Source: Endozoicomonas sp965199185
GTDB lineage: Bacteria; Pseudomonadota; Gammaproteobacteria; Pseudomonadales; Endozoicomonadaceae
Direction of reading: 5' to 3'
DNA: 64,000 nt
Assembly: GCA_965199185.1 (NCBI GenBank)
Contig: CBDAQW010000013.1
Coordinates: 208,936 to 272,935, forward strand
Both the position numbers and the translations under genes were made by a program. Shown piece after piece: positions 9,134-18,071 of this stretch. Position 1 is the stretch's first letter. Each line of letters starts with the position of its first letter. The notes beneath the pieces were generated by a model. It had not been told where the DNA came from, searched no databases, and was given only the letters and a program-made list of their open reading frames with translations.

Positions 9134-10678
9134 ATGCAGTTTGCGTCGTCGAAAAGCTGGGCAGAAGCCTGGAGGAGTTTTCTCCACCCCAAAGTGATAG
9201 CCCTTTTGTTTTTGGGGTTTTCAGCAGGTTTGCCTATTCTGCTCATTTTCAGCAGCTTGTCGCTCTGGCTTCGTGATGCTGGTGTTGAGCGAAGTGCGGT
9301 GACTTTTTTTAGCTGGGCTGCATTGGGGTATTCCTTCAAGTTTATCTGGGCTCCACTGGTGGATCGGATTCCTTTGCCTTTCCTGACGAGAGCCATGGGG
9401 CGGCGCAGGGCCTGGCTTCTGCTTTCGCAATCTGCGGTTATTTTTGCTTTGATATTTATGGCATCGAATAATCCGGTCGATGGTTTGTACTGGGTCGCAA
9501 TGGGTGCCGTTATGCTGGGCTTTTCCTCCGCCACTCAAGATATTGTCATCGATGCTTACCGGATAGAAGCCGCCAGTGAAGAGCTGCAGGCTATGATGTC
9601 TTCGGCTTATATTGCCGGCTATCGGATCGGTATGCTGGTGGCCGGCGCAGGTGCTTTGGCATTAGCCAGCTGGTTTACGGTGGAGGAAGCCGGCCTCTAT
9701 GATTATCAGGCTTGGGCATCCGCTTACAAAAGTATGGCGGCATTTATGTTGCTTGGTGTATTGACGACGTTCTGTATTGCTGAACCTGAAAATCAGGGTG
9801 CCGTAAATTCCGACTATCATACCTCCGATTATCTGCGGTTTTTGTTGCTGTTTCTGTTGGCGGCTGTCACCTTTGTTTTGGGTTTTGTGCAATTATCTGA
9901 GCCGGTTGCTTCGTTCAAAACTATGCTGCTGGATTCTGGGCTGTCAAAACATGTTGCTGGTTTTCTGGCAGGCTCCTGTCGTCTGATGGGCAGTGTTGCC
10001 CTGGCTGGTTTTGCTGCCTGGTTAATGGTGAACATCCATCTGGCGCCAAGATCAATGGTTCGGGATACCTATGTCGCGCCCTTTGCTGACTTTTTTGAAC
10101 GCTACGGAAAAGTGGCGGCCTATCTTTTATTGCTGGTAGGCACCTATCGGATTGCTGATATTGTTATGGGCACTATTTCCAATGTGTTTTATGACGATAT
10201 GGGTTATACAAAAGAGCAGATTGCAACTGTTACCAAGTCCTTTGGTTTGGCTATGACGATTACCGGTGGCTTTCTGGGTGGTCTTCTGTCGGTTCGTTAC
10301 GGCGTCATGCGTATATTGTGGTTGGGTGCATTGTTGTCGGCTCTGTCTAATGTGTTGTTTGCGGCATTGTCGGGGGTAGAACCTTCTATTGGCTATCTGG
10401 CGATGGTGATTGCAGCGGATAATCTGAGTGGAGGTCTGGCTTCAGCTGCCTTTATTGCTTTTCTTTCCAGCTTGACTAATAAAGCATTTACGGCGATGCA
10501 GTACGCTATTTTCAGTTCGTTGATGACGTTGTTTCCAAAATTACTGGCGGGCTATTCAGGCACCTTCGTTGATGCGTTGGATTATCCAATATTCTTTATA
10601 GGGTCTGCGATGTTGGGTTTGCCGGTTTTATGGCTGGTAAGCTACGTTGGTCGTTTACTGAAACCCGCAGGAAATTGA
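9134..10678 (+). CDS. AmpG-like MFS permease (muropeptide transporter family)
   Basis: AmpG imports GlcNAc-anhydroMurNAc peptides from the periplasm for cell wall recycling. The 514 residues show at least 12 hydrophobic segments. The AmpG-type motifs are FLGFSAGLPILLIFSSLSLWL near residue 25 (quoted in part), GYSFKFIWAPLVDRIPLPF and SSATQDIVIDAYRIE, characteristic of this MFS branch. The best ATG at 9134 has only a weak site (GAGG, about ten bases upstream). A hairpin at 10685-10716 follows the stop. Family assignment is firm; substrate is inferred. Confidence 0.87.
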   Translation: MQFASSKSWAEAWRSFLHPKVIALLFLGFSAGLPILLIFSSLSLWLRDAGVERSAVTFFSWAALGYSFKFIWAPLVDRIPLPFLTRAMGRRRAWLLLSQSAVIFALIFMASNNPVDGLYWVAMGAVMLGFSSATQDIVIDAYRIEAASEELQAMMSSAYIAGYRIGMLVAGAGALALASWFTVEEAGLYDYQAWASAYKSMAAFMLLGVLTTFCIAEPENQGAVNSDYHTSDYLRFLLLFLLAAVTFVLGFVQLSEPVASFKTMLLDSGLSKHVAGFLAGSCRLMGSVALAGFAAWLMVNIHLAPRSMVRDTYVAPFADFFERYGKVAAYLLLLVGTYRIADIVMGTISNVFYDDMGYTKEQIATVTKSFGLAMTITGGFLGGLLSVRYGVMRILWLGALLSALSNVLFAALSGVEPSIGYLAMVIAADNLSGGLASAAFIAFLSSLTNKAFTAMQYAIFSSLMTLFPKLLAGYSGTFVDALDYPIFFIGSAMLGLPVLWLVSYVGRLLKPAGN

Positions 10679-10684
10679 TGTCTT

Positions 10685-10716
10685 GTTGCCGGTATGTCGA
10701 AGGATATGCCGGCAAC
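10685..10716. terminator. Bidirectional hairpin between convergent genes
   Basis: GTTGCCGG (from 10685) pairs with CCGGCAAC (ending 10716) around an AT-richer centre. It lies between the convergent ampG-like gene and the small gene ending at 10746, so it probably terminates both. Confidence 0.6.
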
Positions 10717-10745
10717 AAAACCAACAGAGGGCACAAATCTATAAA

Positions 10746-10946
10746 TCAATTTAATGCACGTTTTTTCTGAAAAGTGGTTTCCAACTTTTCTCGCCACTGT
10801 TCTTTTTGATCGGCAGGCAGTTTCTTCAGAGTATCTTCACACACATATATCATCGCCTGCAAAATACTCTCATTAGGGTAATTCAGATTCTCCAACTGCC
10901 GGATAATCTCAACAGCCAGGGCAATGTCTTCAGCGGTATTTTCCAT
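10746..10946 (-). CDS. Small conserved-looking protein of unknown function (66 aa)
   Basis: A 66-residue, charged, helix-rich protein (MENTAEDIALAVEIIRQLEN...) with no signal peptide or membrane segment. I do not recognise the family. It is likely real because it has plausible coding composition, lies 17 bases downstream of the alkyltransferase-like gene on the same strand, and ends just before a terminator-like hairpin. Several acidic and basic residues alternate as in a small helical bundle. There is one Cys near the middle. No function should be assigned. Confidence 0.6.
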   Translation of the reverse strand: MENTAEDIALAVEIIRQLENLNYPNESILQAMIYVCEDTLKKLPADQKEQWREKLETTFQKKRALN

Positions 10947-10963
10947 AATGCTTCATTTCCTTT

Positions 10964-11281
10964 TTATCCTTCACCATTCCAGCGATAATCTTTCAAGCTT
11001 ATTTTTCCTGAAAGAACGGTAATCCCTTCACGTTCCAGCCTCTCCCTTTGCTTATTATACCGGGCAGAACCTTCAGGAAACGAGATTTTTCCCTGACTAT
11101 TGATTACCCGATGCCAGGGCAGATCAGTGCCTGCAGGCAGCTGTTTAAGTACATTACCTACTACCCGGGCATAGCCGCGTGCGCCAGCCATTTCAGCTAA
11201 TTGACCATAGGTGATCACGGTTCCGTAGGGAATTTGGCTGAGTAGATACCAGATTTCAGCCGGGGTAAAAGGTGATGACAA
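10964..11281 (-). CDS. Alkyltransferase-like protein (Atl1/YbaZ type)
   Basis: ATL proteins bind O6-alkylguanine lesions, flip the base and direct it to nucleotide excision repair without removing the alkyl group. The 105 residues form the DNA-binding domain of the O6-methylguanine transferase family: TPAEIWYLLSQIPYGTVITYG, the helix-turn-helix ARVVGNVLKQLP, and PWHRVI. In true transferases the last motif is PCHRVI. Here the acceptor Cys is Trp, the defining ATL substitution, so it cannot be a methyltransferase. Length around 100 residues also fits ATL. It precedes a small unknown gene in the same direction. Confidence 0.92.
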   Translation of the reverse strand: MSSPFTPAEIWYLLSQIPYGTVITYGQLAEMAGARGYARVVGNVLKQLPAGTDLPWHRVINSQGKISFPEGSARYNKQRERLEREGITVLSGKISLKDYRWNGEG

Positions 11282-11694
11282 AGTGTATTTCCATAAACTA
11301 AAAGTAAGGCTATAGCTTACCGCAATTATCAGTTTTGGCAGAGCGGGATAGCGTTAATCTTGATCGGGTGGGATGAAAGAAACGGATTGGTTCGTGGCGT
11401 GGGCGAAATGAACAGTTGCGTAATGACCGCTCCTGAATACAGTCCGGAAGTTCCGGTTCGGCGCTATCCTTATACTCTTCGAAACCTTCACACGGTCTGC
11501 TGTTTTTCAAAGTCCTCATGGCGGTTTCAAGCCAATGAGCCGCCATTTGCAATAGTGACAACTTTGATGACGTGTGGGGTGTCGGTTGTTCAAAAGGAAA
11601 AATCAGGGTTTTTCTTACCTTCATTGGTTTGGGGAATCCTACCTTAAGCTATTTAGTATCGTTAACAATATTAACGGCAGGTTACCCAATGGCT
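11282..11694. other. 413-base gap with no convincing gene
   Basis: Open frames exist on both strands (for example a 104-codon frame at 11310-11624, minus strand), but none has a recognisable domain, a good ribosome site or a family resemblance, and they overlap one another. I see no RNA gene. It probably holds the promoter of the alkyltransferase-like gene and possibly decayed sequence. Confidence 0.5.
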
Positions 11695-12456
11695 TCAGAT
11701 TCTCAGACCACCATCCAGCTCAAGAACCCGGCCATTAAAATAGTCATTGTCAAAAATGAAACCGACGGTCTGGGCGATTTCTTCGGGTGTTCCCATTCGA
11801 CCGGCAGGAATACCTGAGTTCATTTTCTCCTGTGCTTCCGGTTTCATTCCGCCGGTCATATCGGTGGCAATCATGCCCGGAGCAATGGCAGCACAACGAA
11901 TGCCATAGCGAGCCAGCTCTTTTGTCCACGATGTCGTTAGGGCAACGACACCGGCTTTGGTGGCAGCATAGTTACTCTGACCAAAGTTGCCCGCTCTGGA
12001 AATGCTGGAAATGTTAATGATGAGTCCTTTAGTACCAGACTTGATCATATTTGCCGCGACTTCCCGACCGCACAAAAAGACACCGCTGAGATTGACGTTG
12101 ATCACTGCCTGCCACTGGTCGTAAGACAGTTTACTGATAATTTTACCGTTTTTGACTTTCACCAATAGTCCGTCCCGGAGAATACCGGCGTTATTAATTA
12201 GCCCATGTACCGGGCCTAGTACTTCGGCGGATTTTTTTACCGATGAGATGACTTGAGATTCATCCGAAACATCGGTAGGCAGAGCCAATGTTTTAACGCC
12301 AAGAGATTCGATATCTCCGGCCGTTTTATGCAGGGCCTCACTATCAATATCAAAGAGGGTGATGTTGGCTTTTTGTTGTGCCAGATGAAGTGCTATCGCC
12401 TTACCAAGACCACGGGTAGCACCCGTGACGATAATGTTTTTATGTTGAATATCCAT
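11695..12456 (-). CDS. Short-chain dehydrogenase/reductase, FabG-like
   Basis: A classical SDR of 253 residues counted from the ATG at 12454-12456 (MDIQHKNIIV...); an upstream ATG at 12522 would add 22 residues lacking homology, so the later start is preferred. It has the cofactor motif TGATRGLG at 11-18, NNAG at 88-91 and the Ser-Tyr-Lys triad (Ser near 151, Tyr163, Lys167 in SNYAATK). The C-terminus VLELDGGLRI is typical of FabG-like reductases, which use NADPH on 3-oxoacyl thioesters. Presence outside a fatty acid synthesis operon suggests a secondary reductase, for example in polyhydroxyalkanoate or other acyl-CoA metabolism. Substrate is unknown. Confidence 0.85.
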   Translation of the reverse strand: MDIQHKNIIVTGATRGLGKAIALHLAQQKANITLFDIDSEALHKTAGDIESLGVKTLALPTDVSDESQVISSVKKSAEVLGPVHGLINNAGILRDGLLVKVKNGKIISKLSYDQWQAVINVNLSGVFLCGREVAANMIKSGTKGLIINISSISRAGNFGQSNYAATKAGVVALTTSWTKELARYGIRCAAIAPGMIATDMTGGMKPEAQEKMNSGIPAGRMGTPEEIAQTVGFIFDNDYFNGRVLELDGGLRI

Positions 12457-12600
12457 GATGTTCTTGCTTCTTTTTTTAAATGGATGCGGAATCATCCTGA
12501 AGGGAAAATCAGGCAAAGGCAATGGATTTAAAAAACCTTGTATCCTTTCGCCCTCTCTGCGGTCATCACAGTATCCATGTCATACGAACCAGGATAATCC

Positions 12601-12693
12601 ATGGAGCAATTTTTAAATGTGTTTACCCGGAAGTCAGCTACTCTTGTTCTGCATGATGGCTTGAAAAAGCGGTACAAACCCCAATATAGTTAG
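12601..12693 (+). CDS. Possible 30-residue small protein
   Basis: An ATG at 12601 opens a 30-codon frame ending in TAG at 12691-12693, with AGGAT about 6 bases upstream. The product (MEQFLNVFTRKSATLV...) is basic and partly amphipathic. It lies just before fxsA on the same strand. It may be a short leader or chance; there is no family evidence. Confidence 0.2.
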   Translation: MEQFLNVFTRKSATLVLHDGLKKRYKPQYS

Positions 12694-12717
12694 CTCAAAT
12701 AATTATTGGGGCAGGTC

Positions 12718-13194
12718 ATGCGCGTCCTCTTATTTCCTTTTATTATTTTACCCATTCTCGAAATGCTGGTGCTCATTGAAGTAGGCGGCAGTATCGGTGC
12801 GCTGAATACGGTTGCTCTGGTTTTTCTGGGTGCTTTTATTGGTCTTCAGGTGATTCGCCAGCAGGGCTTCAGTACCATGATTAAAGCCCGGCAAAAAATG
12901 GCGTCAGGTGAACTTCCTGCTGGTGAGATGGTCGAAGCTTTTATGATTGCTATCGGTGGTTTTCTGATGATGATTCCGGGGTTTATTACCGATGCACTGG
13001 GGATTCTGCTTTTAATACCTGTTGTACGACAGTTACTGCTTAAACGCATGGTGGCTTCCGGTCGTTGGAAGGTTCAGCAAACGGATATTTATGAAGGCGA
13101 ATATCGCCGGGAAGAATACTGGGAATCAGGTCAGCAACAGATCAATCAGACCATTGATGGCGAGTACACAAGGGACGAAAGTACAAAAAAGTAA
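12718..13194 (+). CDS. fxsA: FxsA family membrane protein
   Basis: FxsA is an inner-membrane protein whose overproduction in Escherichia coli relieves F-plasmid exclusion of phage T7. Its normal role is unknown. The start is placed at the ATG at 12718, 4 bases after a GGGGCAGG ribosome site. The 158-residue protein has hydrophobic segments near residues 3-20, 28-42 and 78-100, the family's EMLVLIEVG and MMIPGFITDALGILLLIP motifs, and a charged cytoplasmic tail. fxsA directly upstream of groESL is a common gammaproteobacterial arrangement and supports the call. Confidence 0.92.
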   Translation: MRVLLFPFIILPILEMLVLIEVGGSIGALNTVALVFLGAFIGLQVIRQQGFSTMIKARQKMASGELPAGEMVEAFMIAIGGFLMMIPGFITDALGILLLIPVVRQLLLKRMVASGRWKVQQTDIYEGEYRREEYWESGQQQINQTIDGEYTRDESTKK

Positions 13195-13209
13195 TTTTTT
13201 TGCTTTTAG

Positions 13210-13240
13210 CCCTTGAAAAGGCAAGGCCTCATCCCTACTA
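13210..13240 (+). promoter_or_regulatory. Sigma-32 (heat shock) type promoter for groESL
   Basis: CCCTTGAAA at 13210-13218 matches the -35 element of sigma-32 promoters, and CATCCCTACTA ending at 13240 resembles the CCCCATnTA -10 element with a spacing of about 14 bases. The layout closely resembles the Escherichia coli groE promoter as I remember it. It leaves an untranslated leader of about 240 bases before groES, longer than usual, so a second promoter nearer the gene is possible. Confidence 0.7.
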
Positions 13241-13485
13241 AGTGAAATACCTGATAAGGCTTCGGTTGAGCAATAGCTCTACGTGATTGCTGTCATGCTG
13301 AAGCTTTAGTTTTTTGTCTTGCCCATGATAGGGGGAAGACGCATCCGGATACACCGGAAACCGCCAAGGGTGACACGACAGTTCTATTTTAATGAGTTGT
13401 TGTTTCACTTCTAACGACTAGAGTAAATGGCTGGTTAGTGGACTGAACACAATCTGTCATAAGCAAACTGTTGGAGAGATATTCG

Positions 13486-13779
13486 ATGAAAATCCGTCCG
13501 TTGCGTGATCGCGTGGTCGTTCGTCGTGAGGAAGAAGAAACTACCTCTGCTGGTGGCATCGTACTGCCAGGTTCTGCAACCGAGAAGCCTAACCAGGGTG
13601 TGATTGTTGCCGTAGGCGATGGCGTATTCCTGGATAACGGTGAAAAGCGTCCGGTTGGTGTAAGCGTGGGTGACAAGATCATCTTCGGTAAGTATGCGGA
13701 CTCCAATACCGTAAAAATTGACGGTGAAGAGCTGATCATTCTGTCCGAAGGCGATATCTACGCCATCCTGGAAGGTTGA
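13486..13779 (+). CDS. groES: Co-chaperonin GroES (Hsp10)
   Basis: GroES is the heptameric lid of the GroEL folding chamber. The start is at ATG 13486, giving the invariant MKIRPLRDRVVVRR, with GGAGAGA just upstream; an upstream frame extension is not needed. The 97-residue product has the mobile loop EEETTSAGGIVLPG, the GDKIIFGKYA segment and the ending EGDIYAILEG. It is followed after 60 bases by groEL in the standard operon and is preceded by a heat-shock promoter candidate. Confidence 0.98.
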   Translation: MKIRPLRDRVVVRREEEETTSAGGIVLPGSATEKPNQGVIVAVGDGVFLDNGEKRPVGVSVGDKIIFGKYADSNTVKIDGEELIILSEGDIYAILEG

Positions 13780-13839
13780 TCGCCATTATTGGCCACCTTT
13801 GAATTTTATACGTTTTGATTTTGCATAGGATCACCAACC

Positions 13840-15480
13840 ATGGCAAAGCAAGTTAAATTCGGCGACGAAGCTCGCAAGCAAATGCTGGAAGGCGTTAACA
13901 TTCTGGCTGACGCCGTTAAGGCGACTCTGGGACCTAAAGGTCGTAATGTACTGCTGGAGAAATCCTTCGGTGCCCCAACCATCACTAAAGATGGTGTTTC
14001 TGTTGCCAAAGAAATCGAACTGGCTGACAAGTTCCAGAACATGGGCGCTCAACTGGTTAAGGAAGTCGCTTCTCAAGCCAACGATCAGGCCGGTGACGGT
14101 ACGACTACAGCAACTGTTCTGGCTCAGTCCATTCTGAACGAAGGTCTGAAGCTGGTCGCTGCTGGCATGAACCCAATGGATCTGAAGCGTGGCATCGACA
14201 AAGCCGTTATTGAAGTGGTTAAGCAGCTACAGGCTATGTCTACTCCTTGTGCTGATAGCAAGTCTATCGCTCAGGTAGGCACTATCTCCGCAAACTCTGA
14301 TGAGCTGGTGGGTCAGATCATTGCTGAAGCCATGGAAAAAGTGGGCAAAGAAGGTGTTATCACTGTTGAAGAAGGTTCCGGTCTGGAAAACGAACTGGAC
14401 GTAGTCGAAGGCATGCAGTTCGACCGTGGTTACCTGTCTCCTTACTTCATCAACAATCAAGACAGCATGTCTGCTGAACTGGAAAGCCCGTTCATCCTGT
14501 TGGTTGACAAGAAAATCTCCAATATTCGTGATCTGCTTCCAGTACTGGAAGCAGTTGCTAAAGCAGGCAAGCCTCTGCTGATCATCGCTGAAGATGTTGA
14601 AGGCGAAGCGCTGGCGACTCTGGTTGTCAACAACATGCGCGGCATTGTTAAGGTGACTGCGGTTAAAGCGCCGGGTTTCGGTGATCGTCGTAAGGCAATG
14701 TTGCAGGATATCGCTATTCTGACCGGTGGTACTGTGATCTCTGAAGAAGTGGGTATGTCTTTGGAGACTACTACTCTGGATGACCTGGGTACTGCCAAGC
14801 GTGTTCAGATCACCAAAGAAGACACGACGATCGTTGATGGTGCTGGCGTACAGGCTGACATCGTTGGTCGAGTTGATCAAATTCGTGCTGAGATTGAAAA
14901 CTCTTCTTCCGACTACGACAAAGAAAAGCTGCAAGAGCGTGTAGCCAAGCTGGCTGGCGGTGTTGCTGTTGTTAAAGTCGGTGCTGCTACCGAAGTAGAA
15001 ATGAAAGAGAAGAAAGCGCGTGTAGAAGACGCTCTGCATGCCACTCGTGCTGCCGTTGAAGAAGGCGTAGTAGCTGGTGGTGGTGTTGCTCTGGTACGAG
15101 CTCTGGCAAACATCGAAGTAGACGCTATCAATGCTGACCAGAAAGCCGGTGTTGAATTGATCCTGCGTGCCCTGGAAGGCCCAATCCGTCAGATCTCCAC
15201 CAACTCCGGTGACGAAGCTTCTGTTGTTGTTGACAAGGTTAAGTCCGGCGAAGGTAACTTCGGTTATAACGCAGCTACCGGCGAATACGGTGATATGATC
15301 GAAATGGGTATTCTGGATCCAGCCAAAGTAACCCGTTCTGCTTTGCAGGCAGCTGCTTCTGTTGCTGGTCTGATGATCACCACCGAAGCTATGGTTGCTG
15401 ACGAACCTAAGGATGACGCTCCTGCTATGCCTGATATGGGCGGCATGGGTGGTATGGGTGGTATGGGTGGCATGATGTAA
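13840..15480 (+). CDS. groEL: Chaperonin GroEL (Hsp60)
   Basis: GroEL is the tetradecameric ATP-dependent folding chamber. The 546 residues begin MAKQVKFGDEARKQML and include TLGPKGRNV, DGTTTATVLAQ (ATP-binding equatorial domain) and GGGVALVRAL, ending in the GGM repeat tail GGMGGMGGMGGMM. AGGATCACCAACC precedes the ATG. Codon use is strongly biased, as expected for a highly expressed gene; this bias also creates long meaningless antisense open frames. A hairpin terminator follows at 15590-15626. Confidence 0.99.
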   Translation: MAKQVKFGDEARKQMLEGVNILADAVKATLGPKGRNVLLEKSFGAPTITKDGVSVAKEIELADKFQNMGAQLVKEVASQANDQAGDGTTTATVLAQSILNEGLKLVAAGMNPMDLKRGIDKAVIEVVKQLQAMSTPCADSKSIAQVGTISANSDELVGQIIAEAMEKVGKEGVITVEEGSGLENELDVVEGMQFDRGYLSPYFINNQDSMSAELESPFILLVDKKISNIRDLLPVLEAVAKAGKPLLIIAEDVEGEALATLVVNNMRGIVKVTAVKAPGFGDRRKAMLQDIAILTGGTVISEEVGMSLETTTLDDLGTAKRVQITKEDTTIVDGAGVQADIVGRVDQIRAEIENSSSDYDKEKLQERVAKLAGGVAVVKVGAATEVEMKEKKARVEDALHATRAAVEEGVVAGGGVALVRALANIEVDAINADQKAGVELILRALEGPIRQISTNSGDEASVVVDKVKSGEGNFGYNAATGEYGDMIEMGILDPAKVTRSALQAAASVAGLMITTEAMVADEPKDDAPAMPDMGGMGGMGGMGGMM

Positions 15481-15958
15481 CCATCCACTCAAAGCCTAAT
15501 CCCTTTAAAATCAAGGGGTAGAGGCTGGTGTGACACGCTTTGGAGAACGAAGTGTATCATGCCAGGTCTCTCGAATGTATCACGCTATCAAGACCATCAG
15601 GACACAATGCTTGATGGTCTTTTTTTAGTGGCAACGCTAAACCTCTCTCAGAAGCCCTTTAAGGGGTTTGTTACCCTACCTCAATCACGAAAAGCCGCCA
15701 GAGCATCTCTATAGAGGCGTGAATGGTATTTCTGAACGTTATTTCAGAAAGAACTTCAAGGGTTGATCAGGATTGGGTTTATCTGCTGGCAGGTTGTTGC
15801 GTGGTTCTGATTAGCTCTGGGCATAGTGAAGAAATGACCATGATGATTGTGTTTAAAATGCATCGTGGATAAACCTCACAAACACGCCTTTCCTAAGCTG
15901 GTGCGTTTTAACGTATAATGCTTCTTTTTAAGAAACCTCACTTCCCAAGACATTCAAC
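15481..15958. other. 478-base gap between groEL and metG
   Basis: No gene is seen. It contains the groEL terminator (15590-15626) and a perfect 8-base inverted repeat, TTTCTGAA (15729-15736) and TTCAGAAA (15743-15750), separated by 6 bases, which could be a regulatory site or a hairpin ahead of metG. The metG ATG follows AAGACATTCAAC with a weak ribosome site. Confidence 0.5.
15590..15626 (+). terminator. Rho-independent terminator after groEL
   Basis: AAGACCATCA (15590-15599) pairs perfectly with TGATGGTCTT (15612-15621), with a 12-base loop and a run of T residues. It is about 110 bases downstream of the groEL stop. Confidence 0.85.
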
Positions 15959-18010
15959 ATGAGCCAACGCAAAATTCTTGTGACCAGTGCTTTACCATAT
16001 GCCAATGGTCCACTGCATATGGGGCATCTGGTCGAATATATTCAGACTGATATCTGGGTTCGTTTCCAGAAGCTGTCTGGCAATCAGTGTACTTATGTTT
16101 GTGCTGATGACGCCCATGGCACCGCCATCAGCCTGCACGCTGAAAAACAGGGTATTACGCCCGAAGAGTCGGTGGCTCTGATTAATAAAGAGCGTGTCCG
16201 TGATTTTGGTGAATTCCATGTGGAATTCGACAATTATCACTCCACCCATTCTGAAGAAAACCGTGAACTGTCTTCTGCCATATATCTGGCGCTGAAAGAG
16301 CAAGGGCATATTGCCAGCCGTAAGATCGTACAGGCTTACGATCCCGAAAAAGAGATGTTTCTGGCCGATCGCTACATTAAAGGCGAATGCCCAAAATGTG
16401 GTGCTGAGGATCAGTACGGCGACAACTGTGAAGTCTGTGGTGCCACCTATACTCCTGCCGACCTGAAAAACGCTCGTTCAACCATTTCTGGCGCAACACC
16501 GGTAGAAAAAGAAAGTGAACACTTCTTCTTCAAACTCTCTGACTTCGAAAGCTTTCTAAAAGACTGGACTCGCTCCGGTACCATTTCTGATGAAATTGCC
16601 AACAAGCTGGCGGAGTGGCTGGATGCAGGTTTGCAGGACTGGGACATTTCCCGTGATTCGCCTTACTTCGGCTTTGAGATTCCGGGCGAACCGGGCAAAT
16701 ACTTCTATGTCTGGCTGGATGCGCCTATTGGCTATATGGCGGCATTCAAGAACCTGTGTGATCGTCGCGACGACCTCAACTTTGATGAGTACTGGAAGAA
16801 AGACAGCGACTGCGAAGTACACCACTTTATTGGCAAGGATATTGTCAACTTTCACTGTTTGTTCTGGCCAGCCATGCTGTCTGGTTCTGATTACCGCACC
16901 CCTACTAGCGTTAATGTGCATGGTTATCTCACGGTGAATGGCGAAAAGATGTCCAAGTCCCGTGGCACATTCATTACTGCGCGTACTTATCTGGAACATT
17001 TGGATCCGGAATATCTGCGTTATTACTACGCTGCCAAATTGTCCAACCGCATTGATGATCTGGACCTGAATACTGACGATTTGGTTCAGCGAGTCAACTC
17101 CGATCTGGTGGGCAAGGTCGTCAACATTGCCAGTCGTAACGCTGGTTTTATCAAGAAGCGTTTTGGTGGCACATTGTCAGCAAATAATATGATTCCTGAG
17201 CTAACTACTGACTTTCAGCAAGTGGGCAATAAAATTGCTGAACTCTACGAAGCTCGTGAATTCGGCAAAGCCATGCGTGAAATTATGGCACTGGCGGATA
17301 AAGCTAATGCCTGGATTGATGAAGTTAAACCCTGGGTGGTGGCTAAAGAAGAAGGCAAAGACCAGGAACTGCACGACATCTGTTCTGCCGGTATTAACCT
17401 GTTCCGCCTGCTGATGATTTATCTGAAGCCGGTGCTGCCTGCTATGGCAGTGAAAGCTGAAGCGTTTTTGAACGTCGATGCTCTGATCTGGTCTGACAGC
17501 CAATCGTTGCTGCTTGATCATGAGGTGAACAAGTTTACACCACTGATGACCCGTGTGGAATCCGACAAGGTCGCCAAGATGATTGAAGCCAGCAAGCAGG
17601 TTCTGGCCCAACTGGCACAACCTAAGCAGGAAGACAAGCCAGCAAGCAGTAGCAAATGGCTGGAAAAAGAGCCTGTAGCAGAGCAAATTAACTTCGATGA
17701 TTTTGCTAAAGTCGATTTGCGAATCGCCAAAATTGTCAATGCTGAATTTGTCGAAGGAGCAGGCAAGCTGTTACGTCTGACACTGGATATTGGTGAAGCG
17801 GAACCCCGTAATATTTTTGCCGGAATCAAATCAGCCTATGCACCACAAGCATTGATTGGCAAACATACGGTCATGGTCGCTAATCTGGCACCTCGTAAGA
17901 TGAAGTTCGGTGTCAGTGAAGGGATGGTGCTGGCAGCAGGGCCAGGTGGTAAAGAACTGTGGATTCTTGAACCCCACGAAGGTGCACAGCCTGGTATGCG
18001 AGTGATGTAA
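15959..18010 (+). CDS. metG: Methionyl-tRNA synthetase
   Basis: MetG charges tRNA-Met with methionine. The 683 residues contain the class I signature HMGH (20-23), a zinc knuckle formed by Cys144, Cys147, Cys157 and Cys160, and KMSKS at 330-334. An anticodon-binding helical domain follows, then a C-terminal EMAP/Trbp111-type tRNA-binding domain from about residue 575 (INFDDFAKVDLRIAKIV...) that permits dimerisation. Length matches the long MetG form. It is monocistronic, with a strong terminator at 18037-18071. Confidence 0.98.
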   Translation: MSQRKILVTSALPYANGPLHMGHLVEYIQTDIWVRFQKLSGNQCTYVCADDAHGTAISLHAEKQGITPEESVALINKERVRDFGEFHVEFDNYHSTHSEENRELSSAIYLALKEQGHIASRKIVQAYDPEKEMFLADRYIKGECPKCGAEDQYGDNCEVCGATYTPADLKNARSTISGATPVEKESEHFFFKLSDFESFLKDWTRSGTISDEIANKLAEWLDAGLQDWDISRDSPYFGFEIPGEPGKYFYVWLDAPIGYMAAFKNLCDRRDDLNFDEYWKKDSDCEVHHFIGKDIVNFHCLFWPAMLSGSDYRTPTSVNVHGYLTVNGEKMSKSRGTFITARTYLEHLDPEYLRYYYAAKLSNRIDDLDLNTDDLVQRVNSDLVGKVVNIASRNAGFIKKRFGGTLSANNMIPELTTDFQQVGNKIAELYEAREFGKAMREIMALADKANAWIDEVKPWVVAKEEGKDQELHDICSAGINLFRLLMIYLKPVLPAMAVKAEAFLNVDALIWSDSQSLLLDHEVNKFTPLMTRVESDKVAKMIEASKQVLAQLAQPKQEDKPASSSKWLEKEPVAEQINFDDFAKVDLRIAKIVNAEFVEGAGKLLRLTLDIGEAEPRNIFAGIKSAYAPQALIGKHTVMVANLAPRKMKFGVSEGMVLAAGPGGKELWILEPHEGAQPGMRVM

Positions 18011-18036
18011 CTGATTCCAGATGTATCAATCAGATA

Positions 18037-18071
18037 AACCGATAGTGGTGCGTGTCCGCTATCGGTTTTTT
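18037..18071 (+). terminator. Rho-independent terminator after metG
   Basis: AACCGATAG (18037-18045) pairs with CTATCGGTT (18059-18067), followed by a T-run. It lies 27 bases after the metG stop. Confidence 0.88.

Noticed and set aside
10964..11281. O6-methylguanine-DNA methyltransferase (Ogt/Ada)
   Set aside because: The acceptor Cys of PCHRVI is Trp here and the protein is only 105 residues, so it is an alkyltransferase-like protein.
11310..11647. Overlapping open frames on both strands between the alkyltransferase-like and SDR genes
   Set aside because: No domain, no convincing ribosome site, opposite-strand frames of similar length; no reason to choose either.
15420..15480. Short repeats at the groEL 3' end
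   Set aside because: They encode the normal GGM repeat tail of GroEL, not a DNA repeat element.
14227..15492. Long open frame (421 codons) antisense to groEL, and smaller ones beside it
   Set aside because: Codon bias of a highly expressed gene creates stop-free antisense frames. The product has no family resemblance, and it overlaps groEL entirely.
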